DNA of 64,000 nt from Numida meleagris (taxonomy: Eukaryota; Chordata; Aves; Galliformes; Numididae), in NCBI RefSeq assembly GCF_002078875.1, contig NC_034420.1, positions 2,975,814-3,039,813 on the forward strand, given 5' to 3'. The position numbers and the translations under genes were made by a program. The notes below the pieces were generated by a model, which searched no databases, was not told where the DNA came from, and saw only the letters and a list, made by a program, of their open reading frames with translations. This document shows positions 25,966-38,200 of this stretch, piece after piece. How positions within the stretch are numbered: position 1 is the stretch's first letter; every line of letters begins with the position of its first letter.

Positions 25966-28910
25966 ATTTCCTGAGGTTCAGCCTTTGCCCTGGTTAGGCT
26001 GTAACTACACCAATTTTGCTAGTTGCGAGCACGAGTAGGATTAGCAGAATTAGTAGGAAGAGTGATGAACCTGAGCCTGAGAGAAGAAGCAACAGCATCA
26101 CTATCTGCAAGCAGAAGTCCCACACATGGAAATCTGAGGGCTGCAGCCATGGCACAAGGCAGGGATGGCCTGAGCACCTACAGGGGGCAGGAAAATCAGG
26201 AAATCAACTCCAGGCAGTGGGGTTATGGGCACTGAGGGCAAATGGGGGATCTGGGCTGAAAGCAAAAGCAGGGTGCAGGGTACGTGCTGCTGCTAGTGCC
26301 CGTGCGTGGGGAGCACTGGTTTCTGTGTCCTTTCATGTGTTGCTTCCACAGGCAGCGGGGAACACAAACGGGGCACTACTGATGCCAGCACAAGTCAATG
26401 GGAGCGATTAACCACAGCATGTAGGGAGGGAATCAAGATAATTCGTTTAAAAAATAAGATTAGCTTGAGAGTAAACTAGAAGCTAATATCTGAAATCTGC
26501 ACTTACACGCACCTATGCATATTTCTGTAAGTTCCCCCCCTCTCACACCTCATGCCACGGTTTCTGACTTGCTCCTTTAAGTGCAAGGCACAGGCACAAA
26601 TCACAGGGGACAGCCAACTGCAGCGATGAGCGGGAATATTTCGCTCTTTGCTTTTGAAGCCATTGAACCCTGCAGGTTGTTCAGCTGGCGGCAGCACTCC
26701 TGGCTGGGTATGTGGGTCACGGACTTCCCTGGGAGCTGTTTTCAGGAAAGAATTAAGCCACAAAGGAAAATACAGACCTCACCTAGGGAGCTTCCCTAAA
26801 TCCAAATTCCAAAAAAAGGAGTGGAGGGGTCCTTGGGACGAATGCGTCTTTTTCACTAAAATCAGACGTTTCTTGAAATTCAGATCAAAAAAAGAAACAT
26901 CCTTTCTTCAGTTTGGAGAATTGAGATCACTTGGAGCACTTACTGCTGCAAAAAGAAACGCATTCTCTAAGCCTAGTGTACCAGGTATCTGAAATGGTCC
27001 TGGCCAGAACTGGCTGGTTTTTTTTTTGCTTGGAGAATGAAGTCTGTGGCTTGAGTTGCAACCTGAACACACAACTCCGCTGAATAATGCCCAATTTTGA
27101 ATGAGTCAGCAAGCAATCACCGGCTGAACAAATAATTGAGACTGAACTGCCTCCAGAAAGAGCTCGTTTTCCTCCACACACGTAAGAGCAGCCTGCCAGC
27201 CCGGCACACGGCCATGGAGCCCGGAGGGAAGCTGCCCAGCTCCCAAACACAGGATCCTACTCCACCTGTCCTGTGACAAATTGTTTTGATTTTAATCGCT
27301 GTGTCCTCAGGAGCTCTAGAATAGATTGCTTCTGCGCTGGCCACATAAGAAGAGCTCTGAAGCCTAATGTTAAATGCTGCTTTCAAATGGGGAAATAAAA
27401 GCAATGGTCACGTATTAGTAAGAGGCACAGCAGCTCCCTCAGGTACTGGGGAGACCCAGCTCCATGCTTTCTAGCCACCTGTAGCACAGTCTGAGGCCAC
27501 AAGCATCCTCTATCCCTTCAGTTTTTTCTTTGGGATTCATTTCTCTTATTTTGCCCACCAAAAATTTACGGAATGTATCTCAAGAACAGTCAGGGAAGAG
27601 CAATAAGCAATTCATCACATTTCCTTTTGACACACAGCTTGCCCTTTGGAGAGACATATCACTCCCCGTTGACTGTAACTGGGCCCTAGAGTAAAAGCTG
27701 ATCTAAACATCTACCTTTCTGGCAGCTGGAGGGAGGGAAGTGAGTCATAGCAGGGTATTCAGGCAAATACTACAGGGATAAAAAAGGGAAAAGAACCGAA
27801 TGGCTGCCACTTGGAGGTAATAATCATTTGGGGGCTGCTGCAGCTGCACACTTTACATTCAAGTGATAGACATTCTCTGAAATTAGCACCTACCGTTCAA
27901 ATACAAGTCTGAATGGGTAATACCTACCAGATGCCATAGACAGAATGAGTTTGAACTAGAAGGGCAATTTGTATCTAAAGCCATGTTCAAACAGCCAGCA
28001 GATCAAAAAGCCTTCAAGTCTGCATTTAAAAACACTCGCTATGAAAGACGTAAGTGGAGCGGATGCAGCCAATCGCAGCAGTAATTTGTATTTTCTAAAG
28101 ATCAATTCCCAGGTTTCCTGGCATGTAAGTGATAAAACAGACAGGCTTAGGAAGTGCCCGTGGGGGTGAGCCCAGCCCCGGGCAGCAGGGCAGGGCAGAG
28201 CACAGCACACCATGTACCTCTCACCATGCCTGCACACAACGCCAAGCTGACAGACAGAGGTGTGAGAGGGATGGAAACAACATTTCTACGAATAAAAGAT
28301 TTTGACTTTCAAGGAATGCAGATGCAGAGCCCCTTTAATGGAGTGGGAAATCTGATTTAGATCTAAATCTGCTGCTGATAGGGTCCCTTCAATTCATTAT
28401 CTAAATTTGGTTGTTGCTTTCAAGTTCTGCAGCGATATGAAGATAAACAACCAAAGCATTCACAACAAGTCGACCCCGCAGACTACAGCTTGTTTATCAA
28501 TCACACACCATATGAAATTACAGGAAAGTAAAAGCAGCAGCGCCTCTGGGAGTCTTATGCAACAGCTCACCCCCAGCCCAAGTCATTAAAGCTCTGAGTC
28601 AGATGGGACTGAACACGACTCACATGTCTGCTCTGCACGGATTGCAGCTCACTCCGTCGTTCCCGGGCGGCTGGGTGACCGGCTGCACACAAAGGGACAC
28701 GTGGGAGTGACCTGGTTCTCTTGGCTGACATAGCTGCTATGATGTTGGTTCACTGCCCAAACTTTTATTTACCCCACTGATGCTCACGCAAGAAAGATGC
28801 TTCAGAAAAGATTTTAGAGGACTACCTCTGATATGGTCACATTCACCCAGAATTCACCTGAAGTCCTCACCTGCTTGCCCTTCTCCAGCTTCTAGGATAA
28901 CTATGAATGT

Positions 28911-28928
28911 ATAAAAATACATTTTTAT
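28911..28928. repeat. AT palindrome followed by a duplicated ATGCATT
   Basis: ATAAAAAT-AC-ATTTTTAT forms 8-bp arms. Immediately downstream (28931-28947) ATGCATT occurs twice in tandem. The sequence is AT-rich and probably fortuitous. Confidence 0.8.
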
Positions 28929-29412
28929 GTATGCATTATGCATTATGCTGTCTCCCAGCCCAGCCAGAGCCTCCAAGCTCTGCTCCAAACAGAGGCATGA
29001 ACCCTGTGCTGTCACACTGATGTTACTCCTGCTGTGAATATTCTGATTTCACTTCTCTGAGCACAGGGTTGTCCCTTGCTCCGTGCCGAGGCAGACATAC
29101 AAAGCTTTGACTGCTCCCTAGCTGAGCATTTCTTAAAGCTTCAGCCCACAGCTGGAATGCTGCTTCACCCACCCATGCTGGGAGCTGTCTGCTTCTGTAG
29201 GACACTCTGCTTTGAGATCTGTGAAGGGAAGGAAGGGCCATCTGTCTGTAGATAAAGAAACGGGGAAGATGCTCTATACATGCTCTAAAGCTAAGCAGCA
29301 CAAGGCTTTTTATCATAATTTAAAAGTTAACAATATCTAACAGAGCTGCAGGATTTTTTTGAGTGAAAAGTACAAATGTCAGTCATCTACGATCCTTCTT
29401 CCCAGGGTTTAA

Positions 29413-29425
29413 TTTTTTTTTTTTT
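29413..29425 (+). repeat. Poly(T) tract, 13 bases
   Basis: An uninterrupted T run without recognisable flanking retroposon. Confidence 0.9.
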
Positions 29426-30076
29426 ATTGGAGTCTTTGGAAAAGGTTTTCTGGTGTCAGCAGCCTTATTTATAGTTATGAGAGCAAAGCAGCACATGCTG
29501 ACTTTTGACAGATACATTCTGAAAAGACAAAGCTGCAGGGAGGCACAAGGGTAGCACAGCTGCAGGGAAAGACCTGCCTTGCTGTTTTTCTCAGAGTAAA
29601 TGAGTGCCTGAATAGCTCTGAGGAACCACTGGGAGATAGTTTTCCAAATATTAAGCTTTGATGCCGCCATAGGAAAAGCCATGAGTTATACCAGAGCCTC
29701 CAGGGGCTGATTCGGAGCTTGCCTCCGGCTTCTTTCCTAAGTCCATCCATCAGCCAGTATCTCTCTGGTGCTATGAGCTGACCTGGTGTAAAGGTTTCCT
29801 CCAGCACCTGTTACATTGCCCTAACCAGGAGTTATGGAGCATGTCAGGAATGGAATTGCAGGCAGCAATTGCAGAAAAGGTCCTGTACTCAGCGCTCTCA
29901 CTGCCTACATGTTTCAGTCAGCTGCAGACTATTTGAAAACAAAGGCAAAGTAACAGAGCTGACATGGTAGCTGTTTGCATGACTCTAGGAACAGAAGGTA
30001 TATAGATTTGCCAAAAGTAACCCCTATCCCGAGGTGATTAGAACCAATACCTTTGAAGTAACGGGTGGATGCTCCG

Positions 30077-30107
30077 ACAATAGCCAAGCTTTTGTAGGAG
30101 CTATTGT
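30077..30107. repeat. Hairpin-forming inverted repeat, 8-bp arms, 15-base loop
   Basis: ACAATAGC (30077-30084) and GCTATTGT (30100-30107) are exact reverse complements around a 15-base loop. The surrounding 150 bases also hold a short tRNA B-box-like gagttcaaactc (about 30152). No full tRNA or SINE structure could be drawn. Confidence 0.8.
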
Positions 30108-31607
30108 AAAACTGTTGATTTGTTGTTCAGAAGTGCTGAGTTCAAACTCTGGGCACTGCAGCATCATTTAAAATTACGAGCACCTTTTATTCAGAGAGTA
30201 ATGTCATCACTTTTATTTTCTCACCCAAGTGTAAAGTTGAAATGCAAAAGAATTCAAGGTTTATTTTCTTACTGGTCAGACTGAAAGTTCAATCTGTATT
30301 TATATAAAGAAATTCAACAACTCTATCGTAAGCACCTGGTTGTTTCTGTAGCTAAAATAACAAAATACCATATATTTTAACCTCCTCTGTATTTGCAAAC
30401 AGGGGAGGTATAAAGAGGATGGCCAAGGCCATCACTAAGTCCGTTGAAACCATTTGTGGTGCTCTGGCTGGGGGACTGAGCACACGCACAGTCTCATACA
30501 CCATGCAGGAAATCCCCTGTTGCCTTCCCATCCACGTGTTACACAAACAAGATAGGAAATGCAGTCGATGACATCTCAGAGATAGCCTGGGAGGTCTCCC
30601 AGACAGCCCCAGGGCTTAGCAAAGATGTGGACTTCCCACATGCTTTACATCTCCTGCGTGGATTTCTGAGACAGGCAGCCTTTGGCATCAGCTGCACTTG
30701 TCCTTATGAGGTGCCTCTCTGCAGTGCTAGCACAGAAAGCCCACAGTTAATTATTAGCTCTGCTAGACATCAGCCACATGTACAATTGCTAACGTATTAT
30801 TATACCACATTTTTTTCCCATTTTTTTTAAGATTCTTAATTCTAAGAACATTTGCTATATGCATAAGGAGCTCCATTTTTGAAAGGCTGCTCGGAACATC
30901 GTGGGCACCCGTCCCCCCTGCCGGCCCAGTGCCTCTCCCCAGCACCCAGTGGGGCTCCCATAAACATCTTCTGGGTATGGGACTGAAGAGGAAGAAGGGG
31001 ATAGGGAAGAGTAGCTTTCTGGTTTAACTAATATGGGATAGAATAACGCTTCTCCCGTTACAATGAAATGTAAGCTTCCCCAGTAAAGGCGATTTTTGAA
31101 AAATTTTGAAAATTCTGCTGAAAACAGACAGTGTACGACCATATCACAAGGGCTTCGTACCAAGCATATGGCCAGCTCTGAATTAACAAGCAGCCACGGC
31201 CAGGAGCACACGGGGCTGAGCCTGGCCCCCACTCCAGCTGGAGCCTCAAGCAGAGGGCAGAGAGCGCAGAGGTCTGGGAGACAAAAGGACCCCATACCTG
31301 GTCCACACCTGGACCACATCATCTTTCCTAGGTACAAATCACACTTCTCTAGGCTTCCAAAATCAGTGACGGTTCAAGACCAAGCATCTGCCCAGCCCAT
31401 GCAACAGCTCAGGCAGCTCTATTTCTAACTCCCAGTGAAAACCAGCAACCATGATTGGGCTCTGCCAATGCTAATTAAACCAGCTGTTAGCCTTGGGTAT
31501 TTAAACATAATCAGAATTCCTCCGAAAGCTGCAGCTAGCATGAACCTCATCGTATCACCTCTACACTGAAATTAATATTATTTAAGGCGAAGCATAGGGA
31601 AACATGA

Positions 31608-31626
31608 ATATAATAATAATAATAAA
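31608..31626 (+). repeat. TAA trinucleotide microsatellite
   Basis: About six TAA units in tandem, ending in aaaag. It is the clearest trinucleotide repeat of the left half. Confidence 0.88.
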
Positions 31627-34239
31627 AGTTCTGGAGAGTGAGAGACACAATCACAGCCTTATAAACTGCCCTAAAACTAAGGATTTTATTTTTTCAATAA
31701 TCCATGCAAATCCTTTCGATATTCTGTTTCAGGACGCTGTCCTGTGGCTGCAGGATGGTGCGATCCATACGGGCTGACACAAAGACTCACTTTGGCTTCG
31801 GGGGCTTGGATCCAGTCCCTTCCATACATATGCAGTAACACCATTTAATAGTGACGGAATCAAAAAGCAACACACAGGAGTGGAAAACAGACCAACTGGA
31901 ATACAATGAAAACAAATTTGATTCAGTAAATAAAGCAACCTGATGACTTTCCGTAGAACTGTGGGAACTGAATCCTACTTTCTGCTGTGAGGATTACTTT
32001 GCTCCTTTGATTTGTGTGTGAAACAGTTAATTTTCCATTAGCAGCAGCCTCCTATTTCACTCCTAAGGCTTTCTACAGTCTAATTCATCCGCTAAATGCT
32101 CTCCAGCTCTGGACAGAGGTGTGATTACCAGCACTGCATTGCTCTGAATTACCTCTTTATGACTCCGGCAAGCTAAACCATGCTTCAGAGAGCAAAGAAA
32201 TTTCAAATATGTTTCCATTTGCTCTTTGCTTAGAGAAAGTTCTAAGGAACCTGAATCTGTGCACCAGAGCAGCTGTGATGCAGTGCAGGCCTCTGGCAAG
32301 AGCCAGCAGTGTGGCACAGAGGGCCATCCCTGAGCCTAACTGTGAAGCACAATGATGAAGCTATAGGGAGATCTGTCCCTACATTCGTGCACAGCTTAGC
32401 TGCATCAGACGTTGCTTTTCCCATCCATTCCCATCGTACTAAAGCTGCTGTCTGCAGGTAACACACTCCTGTGCAGGCCCCAGGGGGTCAGGTGCAATCC
32501 TGCGTCGTTCTTAGGCAGGACCCTGGCTTTATCCCTTCAGAGGGGACAGAAGAGCTTTGGGAATGAAATCGCAGCTGTAGCACTGGAAGGTAGAAGGGAG
32601 GAAGAGGAACGGATAGTCTCAAACTGCAGGTACCATTCTTCTGGATCAGAGCAGAGGTGAATCTCTAATTGCAGAAATAGTCACTAATTGCACATTTGTC
32701 ACTGGGTGCTCAGCATGGATGCTAGGAGTTGATTTGTAAAATGCTGAGTACTCAATAGCTTCAGCAGAAATGATGCAAACTCTGCTTTGATCTTCTGTAG
32801 CACTACAGCTCCTCCCAGCACAGCCCAGCACCCTGTGAAGGTAACGAACCCATCATAGCAGCTTTCCTGAGCTACAGAAATCAGTGTCAGTCCCTGTCTG
32901 GAACTGCTCCGGGTTTACCCCGAAACAAGAATAAGAAATGCCATTCTTGGACACTTTCTCCCCAGCAAAGTGCAGATTTCTCATCACGTATCAGAACAAA
33001 ACTCACAGAAGAACACTCCAACCTTGCATTAACTGTGATAGAGGTACAGCTTCAAACCCACTGTGAAGGGCTGGGCACTGCAGGCAGCAATGGAGAAGCT
33101 GGGGGACACATGCAGAGGACACAATGTGCCTCCAGCATGCTGACAGCATTCCTCCCTGATGTTGCCCTGCCCTGTGGGGTATGCAGCCTGGGGCTCGCCT
33201 GCACCAGGCAGAATTAACACCTGAGGCAAGAGAATGCACCTTTTCCCGTGCCAAGGACTGACGCCTGCTACACCTCCACATCCTGACTCAAACATGTCCA
33301 TGTCGCACTGCAGAAAATCAGGAATCCTTCCTGAGAATACAGCTGGGACGCTCTTCTAAAGGACCGAGGTTATGCCACAGAGGAGCTCAAGAGGGTGGTC
33401 CATGTTTTTAGGAAGCCTTCCTCCTACTGCTCTCGTTGACCAGCAGGTGAGAGCTGCCCAGAACTGCCCGTCCCCAGCGTGGGCAGCGGGGCAGGAGGCT
33501 CCTGGGGGAAAAACACCAGGCTGGAGGAGAGCACCACAAGTGGAGCTGTGGGGCCTCTCTGCCCCGCTCTCTTCCACTGTGTCACAAGGCATTTCAGAGT
33601 TTATTATTTTTAAACCAGATTCTGCAGGGTATGTTTTACCCACTATGAGTACATCTATTTTTGTTCCCATTCTGATGGATCCGAGGACTCCTGGAACACC
33701 CCGCTGTCCCATTTCTCAGCAGACAGCTCCTTCCCAGCTCGGGCAGCAGGAGCGCTCTTCCCAGGCTCCCCAAACACCCGCTGTATCTTTCCAGCCTTTG
33801 TCCTGTATTTATAATACAGCCACAACAAACCTCATGCATGCTGCCCAAGTCCCAGTGCCCACCCTGTTGTCATGGCACCTCCCAGGCTCGCAGCGCTCGG
33901 GGCAGGGAATCAGTGGCTGGTTTAGGAAGCGCACACACAGCAGATTGGCATGCCTTTAAGCATCTCTGCCCCACTGCGTAGGATGTGATTCTTTTAACTA
34001 AGAGCTGGGTTTGCATCAAGTGAGTGTACACACGTAACCCCTACCTTTCTGCAGCACAAGCCCCCAGCCGTGCCATGAACTCAGCCATGGGAGGGGCACC
34101 TCGCTGCCTCCATCCTCTGCCTTGTGCCCAAAGCTGAGCAATTCCTGTCCTGAGCACACAACAGGAGCCAGGAGCTCCCAGGCTGCAGATTACAGCCTGT
34201 ACACAGCAGGAGGGGAGCAGCGTACCTGCTGTGTTTGAG

Positions 34240-34257
34240 AAAAAAAAAAAAAAAAAA
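34240..34257 (+). repeat. Poly(A) tract, 18 bases
   Basis: An uninterrupted run of 18 A with no recognised retroposon body upstream. Confidence 0.92.
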
Positions 34258-37200
34258 GATTTCACACTTCCCCAGTGACTGGGTAAGAAACACATATCAA
34301 TAAAGCAAAAAAGAATCATTTTGACGAATCACGCTCCTCTCTAATGGAGCTGCAGTATGAGGCAGCCCAGCAGGCTCACCGCATTAAGCATGTTGCCTGC
34401 CTAGCGTGCTGGCACTGCTGCTACGGGTCCAGGGCTACCTGGGAGCACGAGGCTACGGGTAGGAACCCAGCAGTAAGCAGCAGGCGGCTGCTCAGAAACA
34501 AGACAGGGAGATGGGCTCCAGCAGGGACACGGCTCTATCGGCTCACCCAGGACCCTGGCAGAGGGCTCTGCAGGATGCATCAAACCGAGGCACAGGGCCA
34601 CAGTGAGGTCACCTCCTCCTCTGCAGCCTCCTGCCCTCCCCACCTCGCCCTTCTCCTCTCAGAGGCATGCCATGCCTTTCTCAGAAGCTGTGTCCCACAG
34701 CTGAGGCTGTAAGAGCTTTGGAGACCAACATTTCCTAACTCTGGGGAAGACTCCGTCAGGCTGGACAGACCCTCAAAGGTCTGCTTTGCATCAAAGGGCC
34801 AGCAAATGGCCTTCTCTTTTTCACCAGACACGGGCACACAGAAACAGGCAAGAACTTTGCAGCAGCAGATTTCACCACAATGAGCTCAAATCGAAGACCA
34901 AAAATTCACCCTGGAAATTGCATCGCTGAAGGTTACCTTTCTACTATATTAAGAGGTAATGGTTTCAAAACAAGCAACAGAAATGTATTTGTAAGGGAAT
35001 ATGGTGATTCTGTTCCTTGGCCAAAACACTGCTTGCAATTCCTTACAGCAACTCAGGAGCTCAGAGGTACACGTGTGTTACCCACACTGTCCCTGACACT
35101 GATGCTTCCTGACATTTTGAGTATGCCAAAATACACGCACTGCTTGTGCAGGAGACACTGAAATCCCACCCAAAAGAAGAAACAAAGACACAGGAACGTA
35201 TTTAATAGACCAAAATGAGGTTAAGAAATGCTTTGGAAAGAGCACAGAAGCAAGGGAAATACACAGCTGTGCCTTGCCAGGCTCCAGCTGTTTGCAATTC
35301 TTGACCTAGAATGCCACTGCCTCTGTATTTAAGGAAGCCCATTTCGACTCCTTGTAACTTGCAGCTTCATTCTGCTGTGGCAAATGCTCACCGAAAGCAG
35401 CAGCTGATGTGCAGAGCAGTAAGATGTGCAGTGTCATGCAGCGTCCCCACAGCTGTCATTTGCTGTCACTCGGTGTCCCCACGTTGCATTAACTGGACAC
35501 GAGCAGCACACAATGACTCTAAGCCTAAACCATCTCTGCACGTCACGAGCCAATTCAGCAAGGCACGTCATAGAAAAAAGTCCCTCATACTCAGAATGCT
35601 GTGTTAGGCATCTAAGAATCTGTAAAATGAAGGAATTAATCATTGGTATGGGAAATGCCAATGCCAAGAGTGAGTATGTTATAGTTATGGAGAACTAATT
35701 TGTCCAATCCCATACAAAGCAGGAACACCAAGCTTCTCCACCGCGGTTTGAGGCTGCCAGGAAGACGTGCTCGGAAGCAGCTCACATCCAGCCCCAAGAA
35801 CACCAAGCTGTTACACCAAACAAACCACACAACCTCAGTCAGATTGAAGCGCTCCAAAGGCCCCGGGCTGGCACCCAGCTGACTCTGCCTGCATGGCCCA
35901 GAGCTTCACACACACAGTGCAGGTACAGCTGCTCAACAGATCATCACCACAGGGCTCTGCAGGAAGAATGAGACCTGAGTTCGTTACCGCTTTTGTTCAT
36001 TTACATACCTGAAATCCCATTAACAAGCAGAGCTCCTGCAGTGAGGGAGAAACCAAACCTGCACGGAGGTGAAGCCAGGAGCCATCTGAACGCTGCACAA
36101 AGGAAGCGAGGGCAAACACAGAGGCAGCAGTGCAGAGGAACTCACCTCCTGCCGCAGGGACAGAGGTGGAAGGAGCAAAAAAGGCCAGAAAACGTGAGGA
36201 TCGGGACTGTAGATAGGGAGAAATGAAGGAGAATCACGTGGCAGGAAAAAAAGTAGAAAATGAAAAAGAAAGGTTTAGAAAAGAGCAGGATTCTGAAATC
36301 AAGAAGCAATTAAAATAATCAGTGCCGAAATGCCTGGAGGGCAGCCCGGGGGTTTGGCAGCAGGACAGCAGAATCTGCATCGGGAGCAACTTCCTCACCA
36401 GGGCCCTTTTATTATTCCAAATACAGCAGGTTTGAAGCTGGAGGAGCAGAAGGTGCTTAAGTGCTTATTAAAGGCCCCGGGGATGCCTCGGGCAGCTCGC
36501 AGCGCCCCGATCCTGCAGGGAAATCACGAGAGCCCAGCTGGGCTGTGCCAGCGAGCCTAGGCCACAGCGAGGGGAGCAGCCCAGCCCCCGAACGCGGTTT
36601 GGCAAACCTGTGGCAAAACCCTCGTGTCTACATGGACAGGAACGCCCGGAGAATTTCTCCTTGGTAATTCTTAGCTTTGCCAGAAAAAAGCATGAGCTTT
36701 GGTGCCTGCAGGATGTGCCCAAGTTCAGGAGCTGAGGAAAGAGCTGAGGGGACTGCACTGCTTCCCAGATGGCAAAGGACAGCGCTGGGAGGGGGCGGGG
36801 GTGGCACATCAAGCTCAGCAGGTAAAGCTTTTGAAGGATGAATCTCAACCTTAACTTTTTAGGTTAACTGCTGTGCGCTGAGCACGGTGCACAGAGTGAG
36901 AACAAATAAAGCTGAGCAACTTGGATTACAGGGTGCAAGTTCTGGCACATGGGCGGTACATGTGCTGTGCTACGTGCTGCAGGCCCAGGCAGCACGCCTG
37001 GAAAAGGCACACAGCTCACTGCCGTGCCCGGCAGCTGCAGTCCCCACCTGTCCCATCTCACACAGCTCCAGACAAGAATAGACCTCAAGGTTTCCAGCAC
37101 CCAAATCTTCTCTTTATACAGGGCAATGCAATAGCCCAGCCTACATCAGTCACCGCCTTTCCAGAGAGCTCCTCGCTTCTGGCACATGAGGCAGAGTGCT

Positions 37201-37352
37201 CAGAATAACACCAAGTGAACAGTGAGAAGCAGCGAGATACCGGCCACAGGGGCTGCTTCCCTCCCCAGCTGCAATCCAGCCCCAGGGCAGAGTTCCAGCC
37301 CGGCCAACCAAGCACTGCCACTGCCTGCCCCAGCCCTCCAGCACGCTCTTCT

Positions 37353-37378
37353 TATATATATACATATATTTTTTTTTT
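37353..37378 (+). repeat. TA repeat joined to poly(T)
   Basis: Alternating TA with one C interruption runs into ten T. This is a composite low-complexity tract likely to vary in length. Confidence 0.88.
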
Positions 37379-38171
37379 CTGCATTTTCCTTTTACAGGCT
37401 GCTACCTAATAACTATTTCCTTAATTAAGAATGGAGAAAACACAGGAATGATGTTGATACTGGAAAGTCATACCGACCTTTTAAAATAGAAGTAAAGTCC
37501 TGCTTCTCCCTTGAAGTGATCTGCTTGTATTAGTACAAAATGCTAAGCTGGTTGGGTAGCATCTGTTGTTAGACTGTATTTAAGCTTATAAACATGTGCA
37601 AATGCTGGTGAGGCAAAGGTGGCTGCCCTAGCAAGGGGCTAACATCATACGCAGCAACCCAACACCTGGGCTCCTGCTGTTAGCTGCACGCTCGTATTCA
37701 CAGATGCGGTTCCTTCTCTCGTCACTGCCCCTCATTACTCAGTCCCTCCTCTCTTACACACTCCCAGGACAGCCCCAAGCAACCCCAGCTGGAGCTTCTT
37801 CCCCTTGGGTTGCCTCCCCAAGCAGCTCGGCTCCAGCACGGCACCCAGGGAGGGAAAACACCTTTTGCAAGGGGCAAAAACCTAATTCCCTCATATTCTT
37901 GTCTTAGCTTCTTCCCAGAGCTCAGAAAGTAAGGACAGCCCATCCTGCCAAGTGAGGCCTGGGGCTGGACTTCAGACTTCTTTTTGGGAGCTTAAACTGA
38001 GCCTTCGGCTCCAAAAGGCTTAATGGCTTGAGCCCAGGCAAAATCTAATCTGCTTATTCCAAAAGATGAAATGAAGAAGCAGAATACAGGACAGGACTTG
38101 TGAAGCTTTCTAGCTACAGATTTTTCTCCCTAGCAATCACTCTTATTCCTACCATGCCTGCTTGAAATTAT

Positions 38172-38200
38172 AAAAGAAAAAAAAAAAAAGAAGAAGAAGG
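38172..38200 (+). repeat. Poly(A) joined to an AAG repeat
   Basis: An A-rich start with 13 consecutive A is followed by three to four AAG units, making a 29-base stretch that is nearly all purine. Confidence 0.88.

Noticed and set aside
30150..30165. tRNA gene suggested by a B-box-like gagttcaaactc
   Set aside because: No A box, cloverleaf arms or anticodon stem could be drawn around it.
33372..33959. Open frame of 195 codons, plus strand
   Set aside because: It is rich in Pro, Ser and Gln as expected from local GC content, overlaps open frames on the other strand, and has no domain or homologue I recognise.
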